Assembly (NCBI RefSeq): GCF_013337685.1
Contig: NZ_SUQN01000002.1
Location: forward strand, 682,001-746,000
Length of the DNA: 64,000 bases
Direction: 5' to 3'
Origin: Citrobacter gillenii
GTDB lineage: Bacteria > Pseudomonadota > Gammaproteobacteria > Enterobacterales > Enterobacteriaceae
Made by a program: the position numbers and the translations under genes. The notes under the pieces were generated by a model that was given only the letters and a program-made list of their open reading frames with translations, was not told where the DNA came from and made no database searches. This document shows positions 30,613 to 42,984 of the stretch, piece after piece (within the stretch, counting starts at the first letter, position 1; each line of letters opens with the position of its first letter).

Positions 30613-30972
30613 TTTTATGCAACTTTGTGAACAACTTCAAACTTCAGTTGTCTCCGCGCTAAAAAACAGCACTTTCATTTCTATTTATATGATTTTCTTA
30701 TATTTAATTATCATAACGGCGTTTTTCTGTGCGAATAATGGAAAGTTCGATTTTTACAGTTGACTATTTTTGGCCATCCAGAATGCCATGTGAGTGATTA
30801 AAAATGGTCTATTTAATCAGAAAATGCTAATCCACAATAAAAGAACTGATTATTTTTTGTGCATATGTATTGCAGAGAAACATTACGTAACAGGACAAAT
30901 GGAGTAAGAGGTTGTATTCAGGAAGAATGGCGAGTCTGTCTTAAGTGAAAAAACGGTGTATGGGTGATGGAT
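30613..30972. other. AT-rich ompF upstream region, no gene seen
   Basis: About 360 bases of AT-rich DNA between the OmpR boxes and the asnS terminator. I see no credible coding frame. In E. coli this area holds an IHF site and a distal OmpR site that form a repression loop; I could not place them confidently here. Confidence 0.5.
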
Positions 30973-31000
30973 ATAAAAAAGGCCAGCAATGCTGGCCTTT
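30973..31000 (-). terminator. asnS terminator
   Basis: On the - strand: AAAGGCCAGC-ATT-GCTGGCC followed by a T6 run, 18 bases after the asnS stop. Confidence 0.88.
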
Positions 31001-31017
31001 GGCAGAATCATTCAGGA

Positions 31018-32418
<1,401 letters not shown>

Positions 32419-32552
32419 AATAGTCTCTCTGTTAATAGTCGGATATATAAACACATGTCCACCCGTAAATGGGGGGGATACCTATGTTACCTGGCATCTG
32501 CAATCAGACAAGCAGAATTCGTAGCTGGAGTGAAAGATTTCGGAAATAAACG

Positions 32553-32579
32553 CGAAAAGGGAGTCGAAACGACTCCCTT
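32553..32579 (-). terminator. pncB terminator
   Basis: On the - strand: AAGGGAGTCG-TTT-CGACTCCCTT, with the T-run continuing to TTTTCG. A 10-bp perfect stem just after the pncB stop. Confidence 0.88.
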
Positions 32580-32585
32580 GAGAGA

Positions 32586-33788
32586 TTAACTGGCTTTTTT
32601 GATATGCGGAAGATCGAAGGCTTTGCGCAGCGCGCGGACAAACGCTTTATCATGGCAAATGGTTTTACCCGGGCTGTCGGACAACTTCGCCACCGGTTTG
32701 CCGTTGCATTCGACCAGCTTGATAACGATATTCAGCGGCTTGACCTGAGGAATATTGCAGGTTAAGCGCGTGCCAATCCCAAAACTCAGCTGCACGCGAG
32801 AAGAGAAGTGGCAATACAGTTCGATTGCTTTCTTCAAATCGAGATTATCGGAGAACACCAGCGTTTTGCTCAGTGGATCGATACCCAATTTCTCGTAATG
32901 CGCGATGGCTTTTTCACCCCATTCCAGCGGATCGCCAGAGTCATGGCGCAGACCCTGATAGCGGGTCGCAAACTCAACGCCGAAATCGCGTAAAAAGGCG
33001 TCCATGGTGATGCAATCGGTCAGCGCAATGCCGAGTTGATTAGGGTACTCGTGCAACCAGGCGGCAAGTGCGACGCGCTGACTGGTGGCAAGTTCAGGGC
33101 TAATTTGTTGATGAGCCTGGAACCATTCGTGTGCCTGAGTCCCCATTGGAGTTAATGACAGGCGGCGGGCGAGATCGTAGTTACTGGTGCCCACAAACCA
33201 TGGCTCTTGCTGGAGACGTTTAACAATCGCCTGCTGCACGTCACGAGAAAAACGACGGCGCGTACCAAAATCCATCAGATGGAAGCGGGACATATCGACA
33301 TCTTTCGTTAAAGCAGAGAATTCGACTAGTTTGCCTTCCAGTTCATCCAGCGCCTGCGGCACCCCAACTTCTGGCGAACGGTAGCGGTGCACCAGCTCGC
33401 TAATCACTGCCAGCAGCGGGACTTCCCACATGATGACTTCACGCCACGGGCCGGTTAAACGAATATTCAGCTTACCGTTATCGTTGGTGATGCATACCTG
33501 CTGCGGGTTATAGCGGAAATCGCGAAGCCAGCTGAGGTAATCAGCTTTAAAGAAAGGCAGGCCGGAGAGCCACTGGTACTCGTCCTCCTGCAGTTGCAGG
33601 TGCTGCATAGCATTCACCTGCTCGCGAATAGAATCGGCATAAATACCGAGCAGGTCATCGCCACGGCAACGAAATTCAGCCGCTACTTGTACATCATAGT
33701 AGTGGTGAAAAACGGCTTGCTGCATATGCAACTTATAAGCATCTGTATCCAGCAGCGAGTGCAGAACAGGAGAAGCGAATTGTGTCAT
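32586..33788 (-). CDS. pncB: Nicotinate phosphoribosyltransferase
   Basis: A 400-residue enzyme that converts nicotinate and PRPP to NaMN in NAD salvage, using [46 protein letters not shown] and RHDSGDP are the family active-site stretches. The ATG at 33788 gives [18 protein letters not shown] as in K-12; an upstream frame start adds 16 residues without support. A NadR-type box lies 30 bases upstream. Confidence 0.97.
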   Translation of the reverse strand: MTQFASPVLHSLLDTDAYKLHMQQAVFHHYYDVQVAAEFRCRGDDLLGIYADSIREQVNAMQHLQLQEDEYQWLSGLPFFKADYLSWLRDFRYNPQQVCITNDNGKLNIRLTGPWREVIMWEVPLLAVISELVHRYRSPEVGVPQALDELEGKLVEFSALTKDVDMSRFHLMDFGTRRRFSRDVQQAIVKRLQQEPWFVGTSNYDLARRLSLTPMGTQAHEWFQAHQQISPELATSQRVALAAWLHEYPNQLGIALTDCITMDAFLRDFGVEFATRYQGLRHDSGDPLEWGEKAIAHYEKLGIDPLSKTLVFSDNLDLKKAIELYCHFSSRVQLSFGIGTRLTCNIPQVKPLNIVIKLVECNGKPVAKLSDSPGKTICHDKAFVRALRKAFDLPHIKKAS

Positions 33789-33817
33789 AGGTGCGCAGTA
33801 GCATCCTCTCACGGGAG

Positions 33818-33835
33818 CGTTTAGTACAATAAACA
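33818..33835. promoter_or_regulatory. NadR-type operator upstream of pncB
   Basis: CGTTTA-N6-TAAACA matches the NadR box TGTTTA-N6-TAAACA at 11 of 12 positions. A TATACT -10 candidate lies just upstream on the - strand (33853-33858), so the box sits near the transcription start. This fits repression of NAD salvage when NAD is plentiful. Confidence 0.7.
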
Positions 33836-34053
33836 ACTAAGAAAACCGCTGGAGTATACCCTGTTTAGCGATTTATTGAACCCCGATCACACCATAAGCT
33901 GACTTTCTGGTCGAGGGCAATTCGTGCCTCGTGTTATACAAATGTAGCAAAAAGGGTGTTTGTGCCTGAAAAGATGAACATTCTGCGTAGCGCGATTTAC
34001 GCAACAGGAATAGACTGAACCCGAGACTCTACCATAGATGCTAAAGGTTTTTT

Positions 34054-36666
34054 ATGACACAACAGCCACAAGCCAAATACCGCCACGACTACCGTGCGCC
34101 GGATTACCAGATTACTGATATTGATTTGACCTTTGACCTGGATGCTGAAAAAACCGTGGTCACTGCCGTGAGCCAGGCTGTCCGTCATGGTGCGTCTGAT
34201 GCACCTCTGCGCCTGAATGGCGAGGATCTGACCCTGGTGTCAATCCACGTGAACGACGAACCGTGGACAGAGTATAAAGAAGAAGAGGGGGCGCTGGTCA
34301 TCAGCCACCTGCCGGAACGTTTTACGCTGCGTATCGTGAATGAAATCAGTCCGGCGACGAATACCGCACTGGAAGGCCTGTATCAGTCCGGCGAAGCGCT
34401 GTGCACGCAGTGCGAAGCGGAGGGTTTCCGCCATATTACCTGGTATCTCGACCGTCCTGACGTGCTGGCACGGTTTACCACTAAAATTATCGCCGATAAA
34501 ACCCGCTATCCGTTCCTGCTGTCTAACGGTAACCGCATTGCTCAGGGCGAGCTGGACAACGGTCGTCACTGGGTACAGTGGCAGGATCCGTTCCCGAAAC
34601 CATGCTACCTGTTTGCCCTGGTAGCCGGTGATTTCGACGTTCTGAGTGACACCTTTACCACCCGTTCCGGGCGAGAAGTGGCGTTAGAGCTGTACGTCGA
34701 CCGCGGCAATCTGGATCGCGCACCGTGGGCGATGACCTCGCTGAAAAATTCCATGAAGTGGGATGAAGAGCGTTTTGGCCTTGAGTATGACCTCGATATC
34801 TACATGATTGTCGCGGTGGACTTCTTTAATATGGGCGCGATGGAGAATAAAGGTCTGAACATCTTTAACTCCAAATACGTGCTGGCGCGTACCGATACCG
34901 CCACCGACAAAGATTACCTCGATATTGAGCGCGTGATCGGCCACGAATACTTCCACAACTGGACCGGCAACCGTGTGACCTGCCGCGACTGGTTCCAGTT
35001 GAGCCTGAAAGAAGGCTTAACCGTGTTCCGCGACCAGGAGTTTAGCTCCGACCTTGGCTCTCGTGCCGTTAATCGGATCAGCAACGTGCGTACCATGCGC
35101 GGTCTGCAGTTTGCCGAAGACGCCAGCCCGATGGCGCATCCTATCCGCCCGGATAGTGTCATTGAGATGAACAACTTCTATACCCTGACCGTGTACGAAA
35201 AGGGCGCAGAAGTGATCCGGATGATCCACACCCTGCTGGGTGAAGCGAATTTCCAGAAGGGAATGCAGCTCTATTTTGAGCGCCATGATGGCAGCGCAGC
35301 GACCTGTGATGATTTCGTGCAGGCGATGGAAGATGCGTCTAACGTCGATCTCTCGCATTTCCGCCGTTGGTACAGTCAGTCCGGTACGCCGATTGTGACT
35401 GTACGTGATGACTATAACCCGGCCACCGAACAGTACACGCTGACGATAAGCCAACGTACGCCGGCTACACCGGATCAGGCAGAAAAACTGCCGCTGCATA
35501 TTCCTTTTGCCATTGAGTTGTACGACAACGAAGGCAAAGTGATCCCGTTGCAAAAAGGCGGGCATCCGGTGAATTCTGTGCTCAACGTCACCCAGGCGGA
35601 ACAAACCTTTGTCTTTGATAACGTCTACTTCCAGCCGGTTCCGGCGCTGCTGTGCGAATTCTCTGCACCGGTAAAACTGGAATATAAATGGAGCGATCAG
35701 CAGTTAACCTTCCTGATGCGTCACGCGCGTAACGATTTCTCTCGTTGGGATGCGGCGCAAAGCCTGTTGGCCACCTATATCAAGCTGAACGTTGCTCGCC
35801 ATCAGCAAGGGCAACCTCTGTCGCTGCCGGTGCACGTGGCTGATGCGTTCCGTGCCATTTTGTTGGATGAGAAAATCGATCCGGCGCTGGCGGCAGAAAT
35901 CCTGACGCTGCCTTCGGCGAATGAAATTGCCGAGCTGTTTGAGATTATCGATCCAGTGGCGATTACCGACGTGCGCGAGGCGTTAACCCGTACGCTGGCT
36001 GCCGAACTGGCAGATGAGTTCCTGGCCGTGTATAACGCCAACCATCTTGCAGAATACCGCGTTGAACATGGCGATATTGGCAAACGCACGCTGCGTAATG
36101 CTTGTCTGCGTTTCCTGGCTTTCGGCGAAACGCATCTGGCAGATACCCTGGTGAGCAAGCAGTACCGTGAAGCCAATAACATGACTGATGCGCTGGCGGC
36201 CCTGTCTGCGGCGGTAGCGGCGCAGTTGCCGTGTCGCGATGCGCTGATGCAGGCGTATGACGACAAGTGGCATCATGACGGTCTGGTGATGGATAAATGG
36301 TTTATCCTGCAATCCACCAGCCCGGCGGACAACGTGCTGGAAACGGTACGCGGCCTGTTGCAGCATCGTTCCTTTAGCATGAGCAACCCGAACCGTATTC
36401 GTTCTTTGATTGGCGCTTTCGCGGGCAGCAACCCGGCGGCGTTCCATGCGGAAGACGGTAGCGGTTATCAGTTCCTGGTCGACATGCTGACCGAGCTGAA
36501 CAGCCGTAACCCGCAGGTGGCCTCACGTCTGATTGAGCCGCTGATCCGCTTGAAACGTTATGATGCCAAACGCCAGGCGAAGATGCGTGCGGCGCTCGAG
36601 CAACTGAAAGGTCTGGAGAATCTGTCCGGCGATCTGTTCGAGAAGATAACCAAAGCGTTAGCCTGA
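34054..36666 (+). CDS. pepN: Aminopeptidase N
   Basis: An 870-residue M1 zinc aminopeptidase of K-12 length. GAMENKGLNIF (near residue 261) binds the substrate N-terminus. HEYFHNWTGNRV starts at H297 (HExxH), and the third zinc ligand is the Glu in LKEGLTVF. It removes N-terminal residues from peptides in the cytoplasm. It is transcribed divergently from pncB, with about 265 bases between the starts. Confidence 0.98.
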   Translation: MTQQPQAKYRHDYRAPDYQITDIDLTFDLDAEKTVVTAVSQAVRHGASDAPLRLNGEDLTLVSIHVNDEPWTEYKEEEGALVISHLPERFTLRIVNEISPATNTALEGLYQSGEALCTQCEAEGFRHITWYLDRPDVLARFTTKIIADKTRYPFLLSNGNRIAQGELDNGRHWVQWQDPFPKPCYLFALVAGDFDVLSDTFTTRSGREVALELYVDRGNLDRAPWAMTSLKNSMKWDEERFGLEYDLDIYMIVAVDFFNMGAMENKGLNIFNSKYVLARTDTATDKDYLDIERVIGHEYFHNWTGNRVTCRDWFQLSLKEGLTVFRDQEFSSDLGSRAVNRISNVRTMRGLQFAEDASPMAHPIRPDSVIEMNNFYTLTVYEKGAEVIRMIHTLLGEANFQKGMQLYFERHDGSAATCDDFVQAMEDASNVDLSHFRRWYSQSGTPIVTVRDDYNPATEQYTLTISQRTPATPDQAEKLPLHIPFAIELYDNEGKVIPLQKGGHPVNSVLNVTQAEQTFVFDNVYFQPVPALLCEFSAPVKLEYKWSDQQLTFLMRHARNDFSRWDAAQSLLATYIKLNVARHQQGQPLSLPVHVADAFRAILLDEKIDPALAAEILTLPSANEIAELFEIIDPVAITDVREALTRTLAAELADEFLAVYNANHLAEYRVEHGDIGKRTLRNACLRFLAFGETHLADTLVSKQYREANNMTDALAALSAAVAAQLPCRDALMQAYDDKWHHDGLVMDKWFILQSTSPADNVLETVRGLLQHRSFSMSNPNRIRSLIGAFAGSNPAAFHAEDGSGYQFLVDMLTELNSRNPQVASRLIEPLIRLKRYDAKRQAKMRAALEQLKGLENLSGDLFEKITKALA

Positions 36667-36684
36667 GACGTTGACCTGTCGTTT

Positions 36685-36757
36685 TGTAGGCCGGAGAAGG
36701 CGGTAAAGCCGCCATCCGGCAAAATGCCCGGTGGCTCAAACGCTTACCGGGCCTACA
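36685..36757. repeat. BIME: two inverted REP units
   Basis: Begins TGTAGGCCGG and ends CCGGGCCTACA, so the ends mirror each other. The left unit is GGCCGGAGAAGGCG ... CGCCATCCGGC; the right is GCCCGGTGGC ... GCTTACCGGGC. It lies between the converging genes pepN and ssuB, where it may act as terminator, gyrase site or mRNA end protector. Confidence 0.88.
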
Positions 36758-36770
36758 ATGTCCTGAATGT

Positions 36771-37538
36771 TTATCCATGCAGTCGGATTGACTGTTCTGC
36801 CTCGCCACGCTGCATCACCCGATTCAATACTTCTGCTTCCAGTTCTGCCAGGCGCACTGAACCTGGTCGGCGTGGACGTGGAATATCTACCGTCAAATCC
36901 AGACCAATTTTTCCATCTTCAATCAGCAACACGCGATCGGCCATCGCCACCGCTTCGCTGACATCATGGGTGACCAGCAGTACGGTAAATCCCTGCTTTT
37001 GCCACAGCGAGACAATCAAATCTTGCATTTCCAGACGGGTTAACGCATCCAGCGCGCCCAGTGGTTCATCCAGCAACAGTAATCCGGGACGATGAATCAG
37101 TGCCCGTGCCAGCGCCACGCGCTGTTTTTGCCCACCGGAAAGGGCGGCAGGCCATTCCTGCGCCCGATTTTCCAGCCCAACAGACGTCAGCGCATCCCGG
37201 GCTGCATCTTGCCAGTGGCCATTAAGGCCCAGTCCTACGTTATCAATGACTGATTTCCACGGCAGCAGGCGTGCGTCCTGAAACATCATTCGCGTATCAT
37301 GCTGAATATCTGCCAGCGGCGCGGTGCCGGCGAACAATTCCCCTGAGGTGGGCGATTCCAGACCGGCCAGCAGACGCAGCAGGGTACTTTTCCCGCCACC
37401 GCTGCGGCCCACCACGGCAACAAATTGCCCCGCTGGAACAGGCAAATCTAGCTGATTGAGCACCGTATTGGCGCCGTAGCGTTTTGTTACGCCGCTTAGC
37501 AGTAGCGGAATTCCCTGATTTAAACGCGTGGTATTCAT
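36771..37538 (-). CDS. ssuB: Aliphatic sulfonate ABC transporter ATPase
   Basis: A 255-residue ATPase with Walker [10 protein letters not shown], signature [15 protein letters not shown] and Walker [13 protein letters not shown]. It powers sulfonate import through SsuC. Its start overlaps the ssuC stop by four bases. Last gene of ssuEADCB. Confidence 0.97.
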   Translation of the reverse strand: MNTTRLNQGIPLLLSGVTKRYGANTVLNQLDLPVPAGQFVAVVGRSGGGKSTLLRLLAGLESPTSGELFAGTAPLADIQHDTRMMFQDARLLPWKSVIDNVGLGLNGHWQDAARDALTSVGLENRAQEWPAALSGGQKQRVALARALIHRPGLLLLDEPLGALDALTRLEMQDLIVSLWQKQGFTVLLVTHDVSEAVAMADRVLLIEDGKIGLDLTVDIPRPRRPGSVRLAELEAEVLNRVMQRGEAEQSIRLHG

Positions 37539-38326
37539 ACGGTGACCTCCTTCGCATGGTAAGCCGGGTTCCAGCGTAGCCAGCTACGTTCCAGTAGTTG
37601 CGCGCTGATGTCGGCCAACTTGCCGAGCAGGGCGTAGAGAATGATGGCCACCACGACCACATCCGTTTGCAGAAATTCGCGGGCATTCATTGCCAGGTAG
37701 CCGATGCCAGCGTTCGCTGAAATGGTTTCCGCCACGATAAGCGTCAGCCACATCAGCCCAAGGGAAAAACGTACGCCGACCATGATCGAGGGCAGAGCGC
37801 CGGGCAGGATCACATGGATAAACAGTGAAATACCGGATAACCCATAGCTGCGAGCCATTTCCACCAGCCCGCGATCGATATTGCGGATCCCGTGCCAGGT
37901 ATTGATGTAAATCGGGAACAATGTACCCAGGGCAACGAGAAAGATCTTGGCGGATTCATCAATACCGAACCACAAAATGACCAGAGGGATCAGCGCCAGA
38001 TGCGGTATGTTACGCAGCATCTGCACCGAGGTGTCCAGCAACCGTTCCCCCCAGCGTGACAGGCCGCTTATCAGCCCCAACGTCAGGCCAATCGATCCGC
38101 CAATAGAAAAGCCGATCGCTGCCCGCCAGGTGCTGATCGCCAGATGCTGCCAAAGCTCGCCGCTGACGGAAAGCGTCCAGAAAGCTTCTACTACACCTTC
38201 TGGAGAGGGCAGGATGCGGGTGGACAGCCAGCCCATGGATGATGCCAGCTGCCAGAGCGCCACCAGACCAATCGGTAAAAACCACGGAGCAAAGCGAAGT
38301 AACCACTTATTTTGCGGCGTTGCCAT
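37535..38326 (-). CDS. ssuC: Aliphatic sulfonate ABC transporter permease
   Basis: A 263-residue permease with about six membrane helices and the EAA-type loop near residue 165 ([24 protein letters not shown]). There are two adjacent ATGs (38329 and 38326). The second lies 7 bases from AGGAG and matches the K-12 start MATP, so I chose it. It begins 12 bases after the ssuD stop. Confidence 0.96.
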   Translation of the reverse strand: MATPQNKWLLRFAPWFLPIGLVALWQLASSMGWLSTRILPSPEGVVEAFWTLSVSGELWQHLAISTWRAAIGFSIGGSIGLTLGLISGLSRWGERLLDTSVQMLRNIPHLALIPLVILWFGIDESAKIFLVALGTLFPIYINTWHGIRNIDRGLVEMARSYGLSGISLFIHVILPGALPSIMVGVRFSLGLMWLTLIVAETISANAGIGYLAMNAREFLQTDVVVVAIILYALLGKLADISAQLLERSWLRWNPAYHAKEVTV

Positions 38327-38337
38327 CATCGGGCTCC

Positions 38338-39483
38338 TTAGCGTTGCGCGACGCTACGCGGAATAAATTCGTTCGCCACGGCTTCACCTTGTTGATGCAG
38401 GCGTTGCGGCTGCGGTATTTCTGGGATCGAGACATCCAGATGCGGGAACAGTAGCTCGCCGACCTTGTACGCCTCTTCCAGATGTGGATACCCGGACAAC
38501 ACAAAGCTGTCGATACCCAGCGCGGCATACTCATTAATCCGTGCCGCCACTGTTGGACCATCCCCCACCAGTGCGGTCCCGGCCCCGCCACGTACCAGTC
38601 CAACGCCCGCCCACAAGTTCGGGCTAATTTCCAGTTGGTCGCGCTTGCCGTTGTGCAGCGCTGCCATTCGGTGCTGGCCCACAGAGTCGGTTCTGGCGAA
38701 AGCCGCCTGGGCTTTGGCAATGGTCTCATCATCCAGATGGGCAATCAGGCGATCCGCTGCCTGCCATGCCTCTGCGGTGGTTTCGCGCACAATCACGTGC
38801 AGGCGAATGCCAAAACGGATCTTACGCCCAAGCGCCGCTGCTTTTGCCCGTACTTGCTCTATCTTTTCTTTCACCAAGTCGGGCGGCTCACCCCAGGTCA
38901 GATACAGATCAACCTGCTCTGCGGCCAGTTCCTGCGCGACGTTGGAAGACCCGCCGAAATACAGTGGCGGATGGGGTTGTTGCACGGGCGGGAAAAAGAG
39001 TTTTGCCCCACGGACGTGAACGTGTTTACCGTTAAAATCCACGGTGTCGCCCTGTAGCAAGCGTCGCCATACCTGGGTAAATTCAGCGGAGGCTTCATAA
39101 CGCTCAGTGTGATCGAGAAAAACACCATCACCTGCTAACTCTTGTGGATCGCTGCCGGTTACCAGATTAAATAGCGCCCGACCGTTGGACAGTCTGTCGA
39201 GCGTCGCCGCCTGGCGTGCCGCCACAGTGGGGGACGTCACGCTGGGGCGCAGCGCGACCAGAAATTTTAACCGCTGGGTGACCGGGATCATTGAGGCGGC
39301 AACCAACCAGGCATCTTCACAGGAGCGGCCTGTCGGGATCAGTACCCCGGTAAATCCCAGGCGGTCGGCCGTTTGCGCGATTTGTTGCAGATAACCATGA
39401 TCGACCGGGCGTGCACCTTCTTCTGTTCCCAGATAATGGCCGTCACCGTGCGTGGGTAAAAACCAGAACATATTCAGACTCAT
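38338..39483 (-). CDS. ssuD: FMNH2-dependent alkanesulfonate monooxygenase
   Basis: A 381-residue luciferase-type TIM barrel that oxidises C1-C14 alkanesulfonates to aldehyde and sulfite, using FMNH2 from Ssu[17 protein letters not shown] at the start and [22 protein letters not shown] near residue 165 fit the family. It overlaps ssuA by four bases. Confidence 0.97.
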   Translation of the reverse strand: MSLNMFWFLPTHGDGHYLGTEEGARPVDHGYLQQIAQTADRLGFTGVLIPTGRSCEDAWLVAASMIPVTQRLKFLVALRPSVTSPTVAARQAATLDRLSNGRALFNLVTGSDPQELAGDGVFLDHTERYEASAEFTQVWRRLLQGDTVDFNGKHVHVRGAKLFFPPVQQPHPPLYFGGSSNVAQELAAEQVDLYLTWGEPPDLVKEKIEQVRAKAAALGRKIRFGIRLHVIVRETTAEAWQAADRLIAHLDDETIAKAQAAFARTDSVGQHRMAALHNGKRDQLEISPNLWAGVGLVRGGAGTALVGDGPTVAARINEYAALGIDSFVLSGYPHLEEAYKVGELLFPHLDVSIPEIPQPQRLHQQGEAVANEFIPRSVAQR

Positions 39484-40454
39484 AATTTTGCTCCTGTCTG
39501 CTGAGTGGGTTGCCAGATTCGCTGGCGAATGTCGATTTTTTTCGGCACCAGCCGATTGTCATAAAACAGATCGGCAGTTTGTTGCTGCAATGCGGCAACA
39601 GAAGCGCTGACGGGCGTAATGGAGGTTGGCGGGCGATGGTCCAGATAGGACGCTATGACCGGCTCAGGTAGCCCCATCGTTTTCGCCAACAGGGTGATGC
39701 TCTGCTGGCGTTGGCTGAGTGTTAAGGCATCGGCCTGGCTGAAGGTGTCCAGCACGCCAGGAATAAATGCGCTGTTTTTCTCGGCATAAGGGCGTGCGGC
39801 GAGATAAAACGATCCGGTCTGTTTAAGGTCGGTACCGTCTTTGAGTACGCGTACATCACCCTGCAGCAAGGCGGCGGAGTAGTAAGGGTCCCAAATTGCC
39901 CATGCATCCACATTCCCCTGTTGGAAAGCGGCACGCGCATCGGCGGGCGTCAGATAGGTGGCCTGGATATCGGTAAACTTCAACCCGGCCTGCTGCAGGG
40001 CTCTCAGCAGCAGATTGTGCGCGCTAGAGCCTTTCTGGAAGGCGACTTTATGCCCTTTAAGCTCAGCGACGGTGTGGATGGGGCTGTCTTTCGGTACCAA
40101 AATCACTTCCGCATGCGGTTTTGGCGGTTCGACGCCGACATAGACCAGATCGGCCCCGGCGGCCTGAGCAAAAATCGGCGGGATATCACCAGTGCTGCCC
40201 AGATCGATGCTGCCGATATTGAGCGCCTCCAGCATTTGCGGGCCGGCTGGGAACTCTACCCAGGAGATTTTTGTTTGCGGGTAGCGTTTTTCCAGCAACT
40301 GATGGCTTTTAGCCAGCACCATGCTGACGCTGCCTTTCTGATAGCCAATGCGCAGGGCGTCTGGCGCGGTCTCTGCGGCGTGAACCAGCGTGGATAAAGA
40401 CAGCAGTCCGGTCAGCGCTAGCCACGATGTATGGCGTTTGAGTAAATTAAGCAT
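39480..40454 (-). CDS. ssuA: Aliphatic sulfonate-binding periplasmic protein
   Basis: A 324-residue solute-binding protein with a signal peptide ending [11 protein letters not shown]. The NMT1/SsuA-type fold is seen in [29 protein letters not shown] and [13 protein letters not shown]. It delivers sulfonates to SsuBC. It overlaps ssuE by eight bases. The signal peptide is a few residues longer than in K-12. Confidence 0.96.
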   Translation of the reverse strand: MLNLLKRHTSWLALTGLLSLSTLVHAAETAPDALRIGYQKGSVSMVLAKSHQLLEKRYPQTKISWVEFPAGPQMLEALNIGSIDLGSTGDIPPIFAQAAGADLVYVGVEPPKPHAEVILVPKDSPIHTVAELKGHKVAFQKGSSAHNLLLRALQQAGLKFTDIQATYLTPADARAAFQQGNVDAWAIWDPYYSAALLQGDVRVLKDGTDLKQTGSFYLAARPYAEKNSAFIPGVLDTFSQADALTLSQRQQSITLLAKTMGLPEPVIASYLDHRPPTSITPVSASVAALQQQTADLFYDNRLVPKKIDIRQRIWQPTQQTGAKL

Positions 40455-41022
40455 GGGCGGTACCCCGCAGCGTGTTCACGTGCACAAATTGGACATCACG
40501 ACGCTGCAACGCCTGCCAAAAGGTCTCGAGTGCATTGTCCAGGCGTAATTGCAGGTTCGGCGTAAACTGCGGCTTATGTTGATAATCAATAACCTGCGAA
40601 TCATCGGCGAAAACGCCGTGCAGGATCTCCTGGGCCTTCAGTGCGCTGAGTACTGGTTTCAGGGCGTAATCGACGGCCAGCAAATGTGCCACGGTGCCGC
40701 CGGTGGCCAGTGGCAACACGACTTTGCCTTCCAGTGCACGTTCGGGGAGCAGGTCAAGCAAGGTTTTCAATGCGCCGGAATAGGCCGCTTTGTAGACCGG
40801 CGTGGCGACAATCAGTCCGTCTGCATCCTGCAACTGTTCGATAAACGTCTTCAGTGCCGGACTGTCGAAGCGCGCATAGATCAGATCCTCGGGCTCAAAA
40901 TTGTGCAGATTCCAGTGATAGACCTCGACATCCTGTCCATGCAGTTTTTCTCGCGCATATTCCAGTAGGGCGCTGGAGCGAGAGGGGAAGCGTGGGCTAC
41001 CCGCCAGAGTGATAACGCGCAT
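40447..41022 (-). CDS. ssuE: NAD(P)H-dependent FMN reductase
   Basis: A 191-residue flavodoxin-like reductase that supplies FMNH2 to SsuD. The FMN-binding start is [11 protein letters not shown], with [21 protein letters not shown] near residue 73. The Tyr in AVDYALKP (residue 119 here) corresponds to the pi-helix Tyr of the two-component reductases. First gene of the operon. The 240 bases upstream should carry the Cbl/CysB sites known in E. coli, which I cannot place. Confidence 0.96.
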   Translation of the reverse strand: MRVITLAGSPRFPSRSSALLEYAREKLHGQDVEVYHWNLHNFEPEDLIYARFDSPALKTFIEQLQDADGLIVATPVYKAAYSGALKTLLDLLPERALEGKVVLPLATGGTVAHLLAVDYALKPVLSALKAQEILHGVFADDSQVIDYQHKPQFTPNLQLRLDNALETFWQALQRRDVQFVHVNTLRGTAHA

Positions 41023-41164
41023 ATTTATATTCTCTCCTTATAACCAAATATTCGTTTTTATTTAACATTGATAACAATTTGTGCAGTCTGGCAGAGAGAT
41101 TTTGTTTATCGAAATGATTTATGCGGGATAGAAAAGCTGAAAACTGCATAAAAGGAGGAGAAGA

Positions 41165-41180
41165 AAGAAAACGTTTGCGT
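41165..41180. promoter_or_regulatory. PurR box upstream of pyrD
   Basis: AAGAAAACGTTTGCGT matches the PurR palindrome read as ACGAAAACGTTTGCGT at 15 of 16 positions. It lies about 100 bases before the pyrD ATG. E. coli pyrD is a PurR target. Confidence 0.75.
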
Positions 41181-41221
41181 TTTATTGCCGCAGGTCAATT
41201 CCCTTTTTGTTCACGATCGCA

Positions 41222-41250
41222 CATAATACGCCCCCGGTTTGCACACCGGG
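41222..41250 (+). promoter_or_regulatory. pyrD -10 box and pyrimidine-sensing leader hairpin
   Basis: CATAAT (41222-41227) is followed by a C-rich start region, then CCCGGT-TTGCAC-ACCGGG (41233-41250), six bases before the AGGAG ribosome site. In E. coli, transcription start shifts within the C-run with CTP level, and only the longer RNA folds the hairpin that hinders translation. The same parts are present here. Confidence 0.7.
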
Positions 41251-41265
41251 AATCCAGGAGAGTTC

Positions 41266-42276
41266 ATGTACTACCCCTTCGTTCGTAAAGCCCTTTTTCA
41301 GCTCGATCCAGAGCGCGCTCATGAATTGACATTCCAGCAATTACGTCGCATTACGGGCACGCCGCTCGAAGCGCTTGTCCGCCAGAAAGTACCGGCAAAA
41401 CCGGTGACCTGCATGGGGCTGACGTTTAAGAATCCGCTCGGTCTTGCCGCCGGGCTGGATAAAGACGGGGAGTGCATTGATGCACTCGGTGCAATGGGGT
41501 TCGGCTCAATTGAGATAGGCACCGTGACGCCACGTCCTCAATCGGGTAATGATAAGCCACGTCTTTTCCGTCTGGTTGACGCAGAAGGTTTGATCAACCG
41601 CATGGGCTTCAATAACCTGGGCGTTGATAACCTGGTAGAGAACGTTAAGAAATCGCATTTTGACGGCATTCTGGGGATCAATATTGGTAAGAACAAAGAT
41701 ACCCCGGTAGAGAATGGCAAAGATGACTATCTGATTTGTATGGAAAAAGTCTATGCTTATGCTGGCTATATTGCGATTAATATTTCCTCACCTAATACGC
41801 CAGGGTTACGCACGCTGCAATACGGCGAAGCGCTGGATGATTTGCTGACGGCAATTAAAAATAAGCAAAACGATCTCCAGGCGATCCACCATAAATATGT
41901 TCCGGTGGCGGTAAAGATCGCCCCGGATCTTTCTGAAGAAGAACTGATCCAGGTAGCCGACAGTTTAGTTCGCCATAATATTGATGGCGTCATTGCCACC
42001 AACACCACGCTCGATCGCTCCCTGGTACAGGGAATGAAAAATTGCGATCAAATGGGTGGCCTGAGTGGTCGACCGTTACAATTAAAAAGCACCGAAATTA
42101 TTCGTATGTTGTCCCGGGAATTAAAAGGGCAACTGCCGATTATCGGGGTTGGCGGTATCGACTCAGTCATCGCTGCGCGTGAGAAAATAGCCGCAGGGGC
42201 TTCCCTGGTTCAGATTTATTCAGGCTTTATTTTTAAAGGCCCGCCGTTGATTAAAGAAATCATCACCAATATCTGA
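41266..42276 (+). CDS. pyrD: Dihydroorotate dehydrogenase (quinone), class 2
   Basis: A 336-residue membrane-associated flavoenzyme that oxidises dihydroorotate to orotate and passes electrons to quinone. The N-terminal amphipathic helix is [20 protein letters not shown]. The catalytic S175 is in [10 protein letters not shown], and GVGGIDS and [10 protein letters not shown] bind FMN phosphate. The ATG at 41266 is placed after CCAGGAG; a GTG-type start nine codons upstream would lie inside the regulatory hairpin. Confidence 0.98.
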   Translation: MYYPFVRKALFQLDPERAHELTFQQLRRITGTPLEALVRQKVPAKPVTCMGLTFKNPLGLAAGLDKDGECIDALGAMGFGSIEIGTVTPRPQSGNDKPRLFRLVDAEGLINRMGFNNLGVDNLVENVKKSHFDGILGINIGKNKDTPVENGKDDYLICMEKVYAYAGYIAINISSPNTPGLRTLQYGEALDDLLTAIKNKQNDLQAIHHKYVPVAVKIAPDLSEEELIQVADSLVRHNIDGVIATNTTLDRSLVQGMKNCDQMGGLSGRPLQLKSTEIIRMLSRELKGQLPIIGVGGIDSVIAAREKIAAGASLVQIYSGFIFKGPPLIKEIITNI

Positions 42277-42293
42277 ATACTACCTTAATCACA

Positions 42294-42327
42294 AACCAGG
42301 GCTTTATTTCTGGCCCTGGTTGTTTTA
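42294..42327 (+). terminator. pyrD terminator
   Basis: A 9-bp perfect stem AACCAGGGC / GCCCTGGTT with a 10-base loop, followed by GTTTTAT. Confidence 0.82.
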
Positions 42328-42441
42328 TATTCCTTTACTGTTGCTTATTTAAACATTCTGAGCTTTTATTATTAGGGCAATAAACGAAGCGGCAAAAGGA
42401 TACTGTCGTAACGACGATGATTAAGGAATGGAGAGATACTG

Positions 42442-42984
42442 ATGCGAATTAAACCCGACGATAACTGGCGCTGGTATTATGATGAAGAGCACGATCGTAT
42501 GATGCTCGATTTAGCCAATGGCATGTTATTTCGTTCGCGTTTTGCGCGCAAAATGCTCACACCCGATGCATTCTCTCCGTCCGGTTTTTGTGTTGATGAT
42601 GCCGCGCTTTATTTTTCTTTTGAAGAAAAATGCCGTGATCTGGATTTAGCCAAAGAGCAAAAAGCGGAGCTGGTACTCAATGCGCTGGTGGCTATTCGTT
42701 ATCTAAAACCGCAAATGCCAAAAAGCTGGCACTTTGTGGCGCACACTGTTAGTTGGTCACCGAGGATAGGTGACGCTGCCTGCGTGTATTTAAGCGATAC
42801 CGAGGAACAGGTCAATCTGTTAGTGGTTGAGCCGGGGGAAAATGCGGCCCTGTGTCTGTTGGCACAGCCGGGCGTGGTTATTGCCGGGCGCACCATGCAG
42901 CTTGGCGACGCCATTAAAATCATGAATGACAGACTGAAACCGCAACTCCCTGTCGACAGTTTCAGCCTTGAGCAGGCCGTTTAA
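42442..42984 (+). CDS. zapC: ZapC, FtsZ-ring stabiliser
   Basis: A 180-residue cytoplasmic protein that bundles FtsZ protofilaments at mid-cell. Its start [20 protein letters not shown] and length match K-12. It converges on ycbX with a four-base overlap at a shared TTAA. SulA, which blocks FtsZ, is also in the window. Confidence 0.95.
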   Translation: MRIKPDDNWRWYYDEEHDRMMLDLANGMLFRSRFARKMLTPDAFSPSGFCVDDAALYFSFEEKCRDLDLAKEQKAELVLNALVAIRYLKPQMPKSWHFVAHTVSWSPRIGDAACVYLSDTEEQVNLLVVEPGENAALCLLAQPGVVIAGRTMQLGDAIKIMNDRLKPQLPVDSFSLEQAV

